Counted from the stretch's first letter, positions 9,011 through 18,265 are shown. The stretch: DNA of 64,000 nt from Vibrio chagasii (GCF_024347355.1 NZ_AP025466.1:1550001-1614000), one strand, 5' to 3'. Program-made: numbers and translations. The notes: generated from the letters alone by a model not told the origin.

Positions 9011-10419
9011 AGATACTTAATATCCATGTACTCATCGATGCCTTCTTTTGCCCCTTCACGACCAATGCCCGACTGTTTCACCCCACCAAACGGCGCTACT
9101 TCAGTAGAGATCAAGCCGTCATTGATGCCAACCATACCGTATTCAAGCGCTTCTGCTATCTTCCATACACGGTGAATATTCTGGCTGTAGAAGTAAGACG
9201 CTAAACCATAAATGGTATCGTTCGCCATCTCGATGAGTTCTTCATCGCTGTCAAACTTCATAACTGGAGCGACAGGGCCAAAGATCTCTTGTTGAACGAT
9301 GTCCATGTCATGTTTCACGTTTTTAAGAATGACGGGCTGAATAAACTGGCCATCGAGTAATTGAGTTGGTGTAACAGGCTGTGCACCTTGCTCAATCGCT
9401 CGGTCAATTAAGCGTTGGATATTTTGTTTTGCTCTTTCACTGATGACTGGGCCGATATTGACGCCTTCATCTAAGCCATTGCCGACCTTAAGCTGTTGTA
9501 CTGCTTGGTCGAACTTAGCTACAAATTCATCGTGTACTTTACTGTGGATATAGAAGCGGTTAGCACAAACACAAGTTTGCCCTGCATTGCGGAATTTAGA
9601 TGCCATTGCTCCTTGCACGGCTGCGTCGATGTCTGCGTCGTCAAATACAATAAAGGGTGCGTTGCCGCCAAGCTCCATTGAAGTGCGTTTGATGCCTTTG
9701 GCGGCTTGCGCCATCAAAATGCTGCCAACACGGGTAGAGCCGGTAAATGAGATCTTTTTGATTAATGGATGAGAGGTAAACAGTTCGCCGATTTGTTCCG
9801 GACTAGTACCTAAAACCACTTGAATAAGGTCTTCAGGGATTCCAGCTTGGTAAGCCAGTTTAACGACCGCAAACGCAGAAAGTGGTGTCTCGTCAGAAGG
9901 TTTCACAATAAAACTACAGCCAGCCGCCAATGCAGGCGCTGCTTTACGCGTGATCATCGCCACGGGAAAGTTCCACGGCGTGATGGCACAGGCTAACCCA
10001 ATCGGTTGTTTGATGGTGACTAGGCGTTTATCTGCCGCAGTACTTGGGATCGAATCGCCGTAGGTGCGCTTGGCTTCTTCGGCGAACCACTCAATAAAGC
10101 TTGCTCCGTAAACCACTTCGCCAGTCGCTTCTGCCAACGGTTTACCTTGTTCCATGGTCATCAAGCGAGCAAGATCATCTTTGTTTTCAAGGATCAACTT
10201 ATACCAATTATTCAGTAGCGCAGCGCGAGTTTTGGCTGGAACTTTTGCCCACTCTTTCTGTGCGATATTTGCACGCTTGATAGCGTTATCTAGCTCCACC
10301 TCGCTAGAGATTGGCGCATAGCCAATGAGCTCACCGGTTGCTGGATTGGTGACCGTAACCGCGCTATCTGCTTCTGTCACCATAAAAGAGAGTAATTGCT
10401 TGTTGTTGATTTTGAGCAT
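8992..10419 (-). CDS. GabD-like aldehyde dehydrogenase (succinate or sulfoacetaldehyde semialdehyde type)
   Basis: A 475-residue NAD(P)-dependent aldehyde dehydrogenase. The nucleotide-binding PWNFP and FTGSTRVG segments, general base E249 in MELGGNAPF and nucleophile C283 in NAGQTCVCANR are all present. The sequence is strongly GabD-like. In a taurine cluster it could instead be a SafD-type sulfoacetaldehyde dehydrogenase, giving sulfoacetate as an alternative to the Xsc route. SafD is a known GabD relative, so sequence alone cannot decide the substrate. It shares strand with the IclR gene upstream, about 90 bp away, and may be co-transcribed. Confidence 0.88.
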   Translation of the reverse strand: MLKINNKQLLSFMVTEADSAVTVTNPATGELIGYAPISSEVELDNAIKRANIAQKEWAKVPAKTRAALLNNWYKLILENKDDLARLMTMEQGKPLAEATGEVVYGASFIEWFAEEAKRTYGDSIPSTAADKRLVTIKQPIGLACAITPWNFPVAMITRKAAPALAAGCSFIVKPSDETPLSAFAVVKLAYQAGIPEDLIQVVLGTSPEQIGELFTSHPLIKKISFTGSTRVGSILMAQAAKGIKRTSMELGGNAPFIVFDDADIDAAVQGAMASKFRNAGQTCVCANRFYIHSKVHDEFVAKFDQAVQQLKVGNGLDEGVNIGPVISERAKQNIQRLIDRAIEQGAQPVTPTQLLDGQFIQPVILKNVKHDMDIVQQEIFGPVAPVMKFDSDEELIEMANDTIYGLASYFYSQNIHRVWKIAEALEYGMVGINDGLISTEVAPFGGVKQSGIGREGAKEGIDEYMDIKYLCFGGN

Positions 10420-10506
10420 TGTGGTTCCTTATTGATGATTACTTAACACGTGTTGATCTAGTGAATGAACTTACCGTTGTCAAGGAGCCAGATAGCCTCA
10501 AACTAT

Positions 10507-11340
10507 TTATTGTTGACCCCAGTTGTCCGCTTCGATTTTCGCTAGTGCTTTCGCTGCTTTTTGCAGTGCAGGCAAAAACTTAATCGCTTCATCTGGCTTC
10601 ACTCGAATCACAGGTGCTTGAATTGCTAAACCAAGGTTGGATTGACCGGTTGGTGATGGGATGAGTACCGCAATACACACCAAACCTGGAAGAAACTCTT
10701 CATCGTCAATAGCATAGCCTTGGATCTTCGCTTCTTCGATATCTTGTTCTAGAACGGAGTAGTCGGTAATGGTTTTTACTGTGTACTGCGTCAGAGGCAC
10801 ATTCTCGATCAGTCGTCTGCGCTGTGATTTCGACATGTGAGCCAAAAACAGTTTGCCGGTAGCCGAGCAATGCACAGGAACGCGAGAACCTGGTTGGAGG
10901 TGGAAACGAAGTGGGGCTTCCGTTTCTGCACGGTCAAGGTAGATGATCTCGCCGCTTGATAGCGCTGTCAGGTTGCAGCTTTCGCCAACTTCTGCACGCA
11001 GGTTTTCAAGAATCGTGCGTCTTGCACTGTGCATAGTGCTATTGAAGAGTAGGTTTTCGGCCAGTTTTCTGAGTCGAATACCTGAGCTGTAGTGCTTATC
11101 GTCACCATCTCTTTGAATGATGCCTGCTGATTCCAGTTGTTGCAGCATGCGGTGTAACGTCGGTTTCGGTAGCCCGGTTTCTTCGACTAATCCTTGAAGA
11201 GAAATGAATTCGTCTTTCTGTGCGATTACCTCTAATAGAGCAAAAAGTCGAAGAGTTGGCGTATCTCCTTGAACTTGTGGTGTTTCTGTTTGCATACAGT
11301 GATTCATCCTTGCGATATGTCTATGTGTAAGAGTGTACAT
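10507..11340 (-). CDS. IclR-family transcriptional regulator
   Basis: A winged-helix domain (about residues 26-85; LVEETGLPKPTLHRMLQQLESAGII) is followed by an IclR effector domain (about 95-270) containing VPVHCSATGKLFLA. It is divergent from pta, and the shared gap contains AT-rich motifs, so it probably controls pta and the rest of the taurine genes. Known xsc clusters usually use a MocR-type TauR, so an IclR here would be a substitution. The start at 11340 is the longest option; the ATG at 11295 has a better AAGGA ribosome-binding site. Confidence 0.9.
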   Translation of the reverse strand: MYTLTHRHIARMNHCMQTETPQVQGDTPTLRLFALLEVIAQKDEFISLQGLVEETGLPKPTLHRMLQQLESAGIIQRDGDDKHYSSGIRLRKLAENLLFNSTMHSARRTILENLRAEVGESCNLTALSSGEIIYLDRAETEAPLRFHLQPGSRVPVHCSATGKLFLAHMSKSQRRRLIENVPLTQYTVKTITDYSVLEQDIEEAKIQGYAIDDEEFLPGLVCIAVLIPSPTGQSNLGLAIQAPVIRVKPDEAIKFLPALQKAAKALAKIEADNWGQQ

Positions 11341-11414
11341 AGCAAATCAATTTCCTTCAATTATCTGAATAATATTTGACCTTTTTTATTATTTCAATAA
11401 TATAAAGTTAAATT

Positions 11415-11428
11415 ATGGAACAATTAAT
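11415..11428 (+). promoter_or_regulatory. Candidate operator motif before pta
   Basis: ATGGAACAATTAAT lies 20 bases before the pta start. Its core ATGGAACAATT recurs, inverted, upstream of xsc at 16252-16262. A shared motif before two genes of one pathway suggests a common regulator, plausibly the IclR protein. Confidence 0.35.
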
Positions 11429-11448
11429 CTCAATAAATGGAGTTTATC

Positions 11449-12522
11449 ATGAAGGCAATTGAACGGATTATTGATAAGGCTCACTTAGATCGTAAGCGCG
11501 TGGTGTTGAGCGAAGCGGAAGATCCTCGAGTGCTCGCCGCAGCACGATTAGCGATAGACAAACAGCTCGCCCATATCACGCTAGTGGGGGATGAGAAGGC
11601 GATTATTGAAGCCGCGCAGTTGCATCATATTAATCTTGCCGGTATTCACATTGTTTCACCTCAAACGTCGGCTCTGAAAGTCGTATTAGCTGAGCGCCTA
11701 TATGAGTTAAGAAAAGCCAAAGGCATGACGTATGAAGATGCTTTGGAGAAGGTTAAAGACCCACTTATTTTTGCCAACTTGATGGTGAGGGAAGGGTTAG
11801 TAGACGGCACGGTAAATGGTGCGGTGTATACCACTTCTGATGTGGTGCGAGCTGCACTGCAGATCATCGGCCCTGCTCCCGATAGCGAGTTGGTATCGAG
11901 TTTCTTCCTTATGATGTTGTGTGAGCCTTTCCATAATCTAAAAGGTGGTCTGATTTTCAGTGACTGTGGCTTGGTGATTAACCCCAATGAAACGGAGCTG
12001 GCATCAATCGCGGTCGCCGCTTCTCAAAGTGCTCAGGCATTGCTAATGGAAGAGCCTAAGTTGGCGATGCTTTCATTCTCCACCAACGGTAGTGCGAAAC
12101 ATGAGTCGGTGGACAAGGTGCGCAGTGCTGCGCAGATCGTGAAACAGCGTTGCCCTGGTATTGCGGTTGACCAAGATGTTCAGCTTGATGCCGCAATTGT
12201 CACCGAAATCGCGGCTAAAAAGTTGCCTGATTCCGAAGTGAAAGGTCAATCCAATGTGTTGATCTTCCCCAACCTCGAAGCGGGCAATATAGGTTACAAG
12301 TTGGCAGAAAGGTTAGGTGGTGCGGTCGCCATTGGTCCTTTGCTCCAAGGGTTGAATCAACCGGCCAATGACTTATCAAGAGGGTGCTGCGCAGAGGATA
12401 TCTTTAACGTCATTGCCGTTACCGCGCTACAAGCGCAGCAAGGGAAAGTGTCTGGCTCTAAGGCTGACACTGAAGCTAATGTTGAAGAAAGACAAGAGCC
12501 GACATTTGATTTTAGGTATTAA
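11449..12522 (+). CDS. pta: Phosphate acetyltransferase
   Basis: Converts acetyl phosphate plus CoA to acetyl-CoA. It is the short, single-domain type (357 residues) common in xsc clusters, not the 700-residue housekeeping Pta. Family motifs are visible: RVVLSEAEDPRVLAAA near the N-terminus, MVREGLVDGTVNGAVYTTSDVVRAALQIIG, MLSFSTNGSAKHE and DQDVQLDAAIV, and VLIFPNLEAGNIGYKLAERLGG. The ATG at 11449 is chosen because GGAG lies six bases before it, inside a longer frame opening at 11437. A sulfite-exporter-type gene follows 67 bp later. Confidence 0.95.
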   Translation: MKAIERIIDKAHLDRKRVVLSEAEDPRVLAAARLAIDKQLAHITLVGDEKAIIEAAQLHHINLAGIHIVSPQTSALKVVLAERLYELRKAKGMTYEDALEKVKDPLIFANLMVREGLVDGTVNGAVYTTSDVVRAALQIIGPAPDSELVSSFFLMMLCEPFHNLKGGLIFSDCGLVINPNETELASIAVAASQSAQALLMEEPKLAMLSFSTNGSAKHESVDKVRSAAQIVKQRCPGIAVDQDVQLDAAIVTEIAAKKLPDSEVKGQSNVLIFPNLEAGNIGYKLAERLGGAVAIGPLLQGLNQPANDLSRGCCAEDIFNVIAVTALQAQQGKVSGSKADTEANVEERQEPTFDFRY

Positions 12523-12589
12523 CATTAGTTGCTTAAACTAACGCTGATATGCACTCATATTACCCCAAATAACCTATTTAGGATTGTTA

Positions 12590-13357
12590 ATGGAGTTACC
12601 GGTTTTACTCGCCATTTTGGCCACTATTGCGCTAGGCACCTATTTTCAAACCGTCACGGGCTTTGGGTTAGGCATCATTGTGATTGGTTTGACGGTCAGC
12701 CTTAATCTAGTTTCCCTAAATGTTATTGCCGCGGTGGTGAGTATTGTCACCTTGTTCAATTGCTTGGTTGCTTTGATGGGCAAGCCGTTGCTTGGCGAGC
12801 TAAAAATCCTTGTGGTGTTGGTGATCGGTATTATTCCCGGCGTGTCACTTGGGGTGTTCTTGCTAGGCGAATTGAGCGAATCTGCAACGCATATCCTACG
12901 AGCTTTGTTAGGCGCTATGGTGCTATTCGCAGGCTTGAGTTTTATGTTCAAACCTAAAACTAGAACCCAACGCTCTACAACCCTGTCTTTTTTGGTGTCA
13001 GGGTTTAGCTCTGGTCTCGCGGGCGGGCTATTTGGTATGGCGGGTCCACCGATTGTTTATCATCTCTACAGGCAACCTTTTACGCTTGATTTAGTACGAA
13101 GCACACTGCTGATGGTGTTCGCTTGCACGTCGATGTCACGTACCGTGAATGTTTACGCTGCAGGCGATATGGAAGCAAGCATATTGTGGCTATCTGCGAT
13201 TGCTATTCCTTTGGTGGTGCTTGTCACCATGTTCGCGCGCCGCTTTCCGCCTCCCTTGTCGAATGACCAACTCAGAAAGTTAGTATTTATGGTGTTGATG
13301 TTGATTGGTGGGTATTTGATGGCCGTGTCGGCATGGTCATTGTTGGGCTCTTCATAA
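12590..13357 (+). CDS. TauE/SafE-family membrane exporter
   Basis: A membrane protein of about 255 residues with seven to eight hydrophobic segments, belonging to the sulfite exporter TauE/SafE family. The paired repeats typical of that family appear as GTYFQTVTGFGLGIIVIG near the N-terminus and SGFSSGLAGGLFGMAGPPIVYH near residues 140-165. It follows pta on the same strand and probably exports sulfite released by Xsc, or a sulfonate such as sulfoacetate. The ATG at 12590 has AGGA six bases upstream. Confidence 0.88.
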   Translation: MELPVLLAILATIALGTYFQTVTGFGLGIIVIGLTVSLNLVSLNVIAAVVSIVTLFNCLVALMGKPLLGELKILVVLVIGIIPGVSLGVFLLGELSESATHILRALLGAMVLFAGLSFMFKPKTRTQRSTTLSFLVSGFSSGLAGGLFGMAGPPIVYHLYRQPFTLDLVRSTLLMVFACTSMSRTVNVYAAGDMEASILWLSAIAIPLVVLVTMFARRFPPPLSNDQLRKLVFMVLMLIGGYLMAVSAWSLLGSS

Positions 13358-13374
13358 ACCAGCTCTATCAATGA

Positions 13375-13393
13375 GGCTAGCGACTCGCTAGCC
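13375..13393. terminator. Hairpin between convergent genes
   Basis: GGCTAGCG-ACT-CGCTAGCC is a perfect 8-bp stem between the ends of the exporter gene and the CobT-like gene. There is no T-tract, so termination is only suggested. Confidence 0.45.
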
Positions 13394-13406
13394 GAAGCTT
13401 CACCGT

Positions 13407-15128
13407 CTAAACACGCTTTAGCATCTCAAAGATTCCTCTACATAGTCCAAACAAGCAGCTCTCTTGAGTATCCAACGTGATGTTACTGCGATAATAGGGG
13501 CTTAAATCTACCCCCATTCCTACGCCGTGGATTTCAATATTATTCTTGGTCGTCTCGCGATCAATCACCTGTTTGAGGTGGTTGTCTAAATAGAATTGAT
13601 CATTGGCTGTGCTGGTGGCGGTATCCATCGGGCAACCGTCCGAAAACACAAACAAAACCTTTCGTTGTGCGCTGTGCTGCTGCAATCGCTGGCTGGCAAA
13701 CTGAACCGCTTCGCCATCAATTCCTTCTTTGAAGATGTCCGCTTTACGAAGGCTTGCAATACCGAGTCGAGCGCGCCTCCAATGGGTATCAAAATCCTTA
13801 AATACGATATGTCTAACCTCGTTTAAACGCCCGGGATGTTTCGGTTGGCCTTGTTTGAGCCACTGTCGGTAAACCTTGCCACCGTTCCAGTTGTTGGTGG
13901 TGAAGCCGATAATTTCAAAGGGGATATTGGCGAGTCCAACGGATTTGAGGATCGTATCCATTAGTAGGCTTAGCTTGTGGCTGTGTTTTTGCATCGACCC
14001 TGAACAGTCCATCAAAAACGTGATGGCACATTGGTGAGACGGGCCAATTTCAGGCTGATAAAAAAACGTACGGTCTAAAGGAGAAGTGATGAGCTTAGTG
14101 ATGGCAGTGGCGTTGACGATGCCTTCTTCTAGGTGTTCTTGGCGTCGAATTCGTTGTGGTGTGGCAACAAAACCAGACAGCATGGCGGCTAAGCGTCGGG
14201 TATTCACTTGTCTCGCCATCAAGTCATCAGTGAGTTTTTGTCTCAGTTCGAATAATAGGGCACGCCGGACGAGCTTATCTGCGGCGATCACTTGGTCAAA
14301 TTCTGAATTGAATACTTGATAATTAGCGCCTGACAATTCGAAGACCTTACTACTGCCAGTGATGTCCGCATCAATCTCTTCATCTTCTATGTCCCCATCA
14401 ACGATTAAAGCAAGTTGCGCGAGGATTTTAATGTCCTCTTCAACCGTTGGGGTGCTTGAGCTTTCACCCTCTTGTTCTTGGTTGATAAGTGCTTGTGCCA
14501 GAGACGCGAGCTCGTTGGCATAGTGAGCAAAACGCTGTTGATTGGCTCGATGTTCTTTTAATTGTTTTAGACAGCTACCAAATATAGGCACGATGCCTGC
14601 TCGAGTCGATTCAATGGTTTCAGCGATGGGATCCGAGACTGGAACACCCGTTAAGCGAGTGTGGATGACCTGCATTAATGTGAACAACAAAATACCAATG
14701 CGGGATTCAGTAAAGCCATTTTGATGATATTGATCGCTCCAATACGCAAAGTTGAACTGAATGCTCTTAGTGACGCCTTTTAGGTAAGCGGGAACTTGTG
14801 ACTCGATTCGTACCTGTTCGCAAAAATCGAATAGTAAACGCTCGACTTCATTTTTTGGGCGCAACGAATAGTGAAGTTCAGCATCAGAAAGCAACAGCCT
14901 CAATGCGGATGAGTCAATTTTACCGTTCATCAATAATTTACTGTTGATGAGCTCATGGCGTGACACAAAGGTGAGATCGTTGGTGTGTGCCGATAAGTGA
15001 TAACAAGGACGACTACCGTTGTAGAGGCGCTCTCCTCGGTAATTCAGGTTCAATTCACCGCTGATCGCTCTGGCAATCGACACGCCAATATCGAGGATCT
15101 TTTTCTGTTGGGAGGAAATATTAGCCAT
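13407..15128 (-). CDS. CobT-like VWA-domain protein
   Basis: At 573 residues it resembles the CobT subunit of aerobic cobaltochelatase. It has a long N-terminal region, a short acidic linker (about 215-255: EGESSSTP, DGDIEDEEIDADI) and a C-terminal von Willebrand A domain with the MIDAS motif D374-C-S-G-S378 and VFSDGCPMD. It lies three bases downstream of a CobS-like AAA+ gene, the standard CobS-CobT order. No CobN chelatase subunit or other B12 gene is present, and vibrios are not known to use the aerobic B12 route. It more likely works with its AAA+ partner as a MoxR/VWA-type activating chaperone. The client is unknown; neighbours Xsc and TauXY are candidates. Confidence 0.85.
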   Translation of the reverse strand: MANISSQQKKILDIGVSIARAISGELNLNYRGERLYNGSRPCYHLSAHTNDLTFVSRHELINSKLLMNGKIDSSALRLLLSDAELHYSLRPKNEVERLLFDFCEQVRIESQVPAYLKGVTKSIQFNFAYWSDQYHQNGFTESRIGILLFTLMQVIHTRLTGVPVSDPIAETIESTRAGIVPIFGSCLKQLKEHRANQQRFAHYANELASLAQALINQEQEGESSSTPTVEEDIKILAQLALIVDGDIEDEEIDADITGSSKVFELSGANYQVFNSEFDQVIAADKLVRRALLFELRQKLTDDLMARQVNTRRLAAMLSGFVATPQRIRRQEHLEEGIVNATAITKLITSPLDRTFFYQPEIGPSHQCAITFLMDCSGSMQKHSHKLSLLMDTILKSVGLANIPFEIIGFTTNNWNGGKVYRQWLKQGQPKHPGRLNEVRHIVFKDFDTHWRRARLGIASLRKADIFKEGIDGEAVQFASQRLQQHSAQRKVLFVFSDGCPMDTATSTANDQFYLDNHLKQVIDRETTKNNIEIHGVGMGVDLSPYYRSNITLDTQESCLFGLCRGIFEMLKRV

Positions 15129-15131
15129 CGA

Positions 15132-16112
15132 TTAAAACTCCGACTGAGCATAGCTCTGAGTATGCTCCTCTAGAGCTTCACCAAAGCAGCGGAAGTAATA
15201 TTCGCGAACTAGCTCCTTCTCTTCGTCTTCACAACGGTTGAGGAACGACAGCCTAAATGCAGTGGCTACATTCTTGAATATTCGAATATTCTCAGCCCAT
15301 GTGATTACTGTTCTTGGCGACATAACCGTTGATAAATCGCCGGCTCTAAATCCATTTCGCGTTAAACCGGCGGTGGCGATCATTTTCTCTATTAACTGAT
15401 TACCGCTTTCATTGTTTAGCTCAGGACACTTTGATAGAACGATCTTGGTTTCATGTTGTGGGTCTAAATAGTTAAGTGTCGCGATGATGTTCCATCGGTC
15501 AAGTTGGCTATGGTTAAGCACTTGAGTACCAGAATACAAACCGGAAAAGTTACCTAAACCGAGAGTATTGCAGGTCGCAAACAGACGGAAAGAAGGGTGG
15601 GGAGTGATCACTCTGTTTTGCTCGAGCGAAGTGTATTTTCCGTCTTGCTCTAACAGTTGCTGAATCACAAACATCACATCAGGTCGGCCCGCATCGTATT
15701 CGTCCAATACTAATGCGATGGGTTGCTGAATGCTTTGTGGAAGAATGCCTTCCTTAAACTCCGTTACCTGCATTCCATCTTTAATGACGATGCTATCTTT
15801 GCCAATGAAATCCAATCGGCTTAAGTGCCCATCTAGGTTGATCCTCAAGCATGGCCAATTTAATCGTGCTGCCACTTGCTCTATATGAGAAGACTTGCCG
15901 GTTCCGTGTGTGCCTTGTATTAACGTGCGACGGTTAGATGTGAAGCCCGCTAATATTGCGAGCGTGACTTCAGGATCAAAACAGTAGTTGGGATCGATCT
16001 TCGGTACGTACTCTCCCGCCTTCTCAAAGGCCAACACCGTTAAATCGCTATCGATGCCGAAATGCTCTCTTACACTTACCTGTTGCGTTGGTCGCAATTC
16101 CTCATTGTTCAT
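15132..16112 (-). CDS. CobS-like AAA+ ATPase
   Basis: A 326-residue AAA+ ATPase matching CobS over its whole length. The N-terminal HFGIDSDLTVLAFEKAGEYVPKID-type segment is followed by Walker A (G67-THGTGK-S74), Walker B (ALVLDEYD, D137/E138), FATCNTLGLGNFSGLYSGTQ and QLDRWNI. CobS and CobT form the ATPase part of the three-subunit aerobic cobaltochelatase, which also needs CobN; none is seen here. The gene is first in a two-gene leftward operon that diverges from xsc across 265 bp, so it may share control with the taurine genes. Confidence 0.88.
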   Translation of the reverse strand: MNNEELRPTQQVSVREHFGIDSDLTVLAFEKAGEYVPKIDPNYCFDPEVTLAILAGFTSNRRTLIQGTHGTGKSSHIEQVAARLNWPCLRINLDGHLSRLDFIGKDSIVIKDGMQVTEFKEGILPQSIQQPIALVLDEYDAGRPDVMFVIQQLLEQDGKYTSLEQNRVITPHPSFRLFATCNTLGLGNFSGLYSGTQVLNHSQLDRWNIIATLNYLDPQHETKIVLSKCPELNNESGNQLIEKMIATAGLTRNGFRAGDLSTVMSPRTVITWAENIRIFKNVATAFRLSFLNRCEDEEKELVREYYFRCFGEALEEHTQSYAQSEF

Positions 16113-16238
16113 TCTTTATTCCCCATTATCGCTTCCATGACTGCTGTGATTTTTGAACTGCTATCGATTATTAACCTCTCTCTTGGAGTTAACGACACTT
16201 TTTTGTACGAAAAACTACCAATAATGTGATCCAGTTTT

Positions 16239-16348
16239 ATTAATTAGAATGAATTGTTCCATTTTAACGCAAAAAGTTGACGCGCAAAAAATCTACTACT
16301 AAGGTGAATTTGAATTCAAAAAAGAGACGATTCATTCCGAAAAATGAA
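16239..16348 (+). promoter_or_regulatory. Candidate xsc promoter and operators
   Basis: The 265-bp gap between cobS-like and xsc contains AATTGTTCCAT (16252-16262, shared inverted with the pta upstream region). It also holds a possible -35 TTGACG (16277-16282) and a dyad TTCATT-N6-AATGAA (16331-16348). A purine-rich AAGGAGAATGG lies before the xsc ATG. The -10 element is weak. Assignments are tentative. Confidence 0.35.
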
Positions 16349-16377
16349 ATTTAGGTTAACTCAAGGAGAATGGAAGA

Positions 16378-18189
16378 ATGAGTGAGCAAGAAAAACGTAC
16401 GGTTGTTTCCGGCACAGTAACAATGACACCATCAGAAGCGTTCGTTGAAACTATGGTCGCCAATGATGTCACCGATATGTTCGGCATCATGGGTTCGGCA
16501 TTTATGGATGCAATGGATATCTTTGCTCCTGCTGGCATTCGATTGGTCCCAGTGGTACACGAGCAAGGTGCTGCTCACATGGCAGATGGTTACTCTCGAG
16601 TCTCTGGTCGCCACGGTGTCGTTATCGGTCAGAATGGACCGGGTATCAGTAACTGTGTAACAGCAATCGCAGCAGCGTATTGGGCACACAGCCCTGTTGT
16701 AATTGTGACGCCAGAGACCGGCACTAAAACAATGGGCTTAGGTGGTTTCCAAGAGTGTAACCAACTTCCAATGTTCCAAGAGTTTACTAAGTATCAAGGG
16801 CATGTAACGCACCCTGACCGTATGGCGGAGTACACAGGGCGATGCTTTGACCGCGCAATGAGCGAGATGGGGCCTACTCAACTTAACATCCCACGTGACT
16901 ACTTCTACGGTGAGACTCAAACCGAGATCCCTCAACCGGCACGCTTAGACCGTGGCCCAGGTGGTGAAAAATCTCTGAATGAAGCGGCAGACCTGATTGC
17001 TGAAGCGAAATTCCCTGTCATCATTTCTGGTGGCGGTGTGGTAATGGCTGACGCGGTTCAAGAGTGTGCAGCGCTGGCTGAAAGACTGGGTGCGCCAGTA
17101 GTAAACAGCTACCTACACAATGACTCGTTCCCAGCAAGTCACCCATTATGGTGTGGTCCACTAGGTTACCAAGGTTCGAAGGCTGCAATGAAGTTGATGG
17201 CTCAAGCGGACGTGGTTATTGCTCTTGGTACTCGCCTTGGTCCATTCGGCACATTGCCTCAACACGGTATGGATTACTGGCCGAAGAACGCAAAAATCAT
17301 TCAGATTGATGCGGACAACAAGATGCTTGGCTTGGTTAAGAAGATCTCTGTGGGTATTTGTGGTGATGCGAAAGCGGCTGCAGTGGCATTAACCGAGAGA
17401 TTGGAAGGTCGTGCACTGCTGTGTGATGACAACAAAGGTGCTCGCCAAGACACCGTCGCAACAGAAAAAGCGCTGTGGGAAAAAGAGCTTGATGAGTGGA
17501 CGCACGAGCGTGACTCATTCAGCTTAGACATGATCGAAGAAAACTCGCATGAGACTCCTTTCTCTGGTGGTGAATATCTTCACCCACGCCAAGTACTTCG
17601 TGAACTTGAAAAAGCGATGCCAGAAGACGTAATGGTCTCAACGGATATCGGTAACATCAACTCGGTCGCAAACAGCTACTTACGTTTTGAAAAACCGCGA
17701 AGCTTCTTTGCGGCAATGAGTTTCGGTAACTGTGGCTATGCGTTCCCGACCATCATTGGTGCGAAAGCAGCAGCACCTCATCGTCCAGCTATCTCTTACG
17801 CAGGCGACGGCGCGTGGGGCATGAGCCTGATGGAGACCATGACGTGTGTTCGTCACAACATTCCTGTGACTGCGGTGGTATTCCACAACCGTCAATGGGG
17901 CGCAGAGAAGAAGAACCAAGTCGACTTCTACAACCGACGTTTTGTCGCTGGTGAACTAGACAACCAAAGCTTTGCAGAGATCGCTCGAGCAATGGGTGCT
18001 GAAGGTATCACGGTTGATAAGCTAGAAGATGTTGGCCCAACTCTACAAAAAGCCATCGACATGCAAATGAACGAAGGCAAAACAACCATCATTGAGATCA
18101 TGTGTACTCAAGAACTGGGCGACCCGTTCCGTCGAGACGCATTGTCTAAACCGGTTCGTTTCCTAGATAAATACAAAGATTACGTATAA
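16378..18189 (+). CDS. xsc: Sulfoacetaldehyde acetyltransferase
   Basis: A thiamine-diphosphate enzyme that converts sulfoacetaldehyde and phosphate to acetyl phosphate and sulfite, the desulfonation step of taurine breakdown. It has 603 residues, as expected for Xsc. The probable ThDP-activating Glu is E62 in PVVHEQGAAHMADGYSR. The cofactor motif runs from G476-D-G to N504 (GDGAWGMSLM ... VVFHN). The C-terminal CTQELGDPFRRDALSKPVR segment is typical of Xsc. Pta, the next enzyme, is encoded 5 kb upstream and TauXY 1.5 kb downstream. AAGGAGAATGG precedes the ATG. Confidence 0.97.
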   Translation: MSEQEKRTVVSGTVTMTPSEAFVETMVANDVTDMFGIMGSAFMDAMDIFAPAGIRLVPVVHEQGAAHMADGYSRVSGRHGVVIGQNGPGISNCVTAIAAAYWAHSPVVIVTPETGTKTMGLGGFQECNQLPMFQEFTKYQGHVTHPDRMAEYTGRCFDRAMSEMGPTQLNIPRDYFYGETQTEIPQPARLDRGPGGEKSLNEAADLIAEAKFPVIISGGGVVMADAVQECAALAERLGAPVVNSYLHNDSFPASHPLWCGPLGYQGSKAAMKLMAQADVVIALGTRLGPFGTLPQHGMDYWPKNAKIIQIDADNKMLGLVKKISVGICGDAKAAAVALTERLEGRALLCDDNKGARQDTVATEKALWEKELDEWTHERDSFSLDMIEENSHETPFSGGEYLHPRQVLRELEKAMPEDVMVSTDIGNINSVANSYLRFEKPRSFFAAMSFGNCGYAFPTIIGAKAAAPHRPAISYAGDGAWGMSLMETMTCVRHNIPVTAVVFHNRQWGAEKKNQVDFYNRRFVAGELDNQSFAEIARAMGAEGITVDKLEDVGPTLQKAIDMQMNEGKTTIIEIMCTQELGDPFRRDALSKPVRFLDKYKDYV

Positions 18190-18199
18190 CCAATAGGAA

Positions 18200-18265
18200 G
18201 TTTGTCCGGCACTGTATTATCGAAAGTGTTAGGGAGAAGGCTATCGAGATCGGAGTCGGACAAAC
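18200..18265. terminator. Long-loop inverted repeat after xsc
   Basis: Arms GTTTGTCCG (18200-18208) and CGGACAAAC (18257-18265) enclose about 48 bases. The structure begins 10 bases after the xsc stop. It could be a terminator, an mRNA-end structure or a small palindromic repeat. The rest of the gap to 18565 is AT-rich with no other feature seen. Confidence 0.45.
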
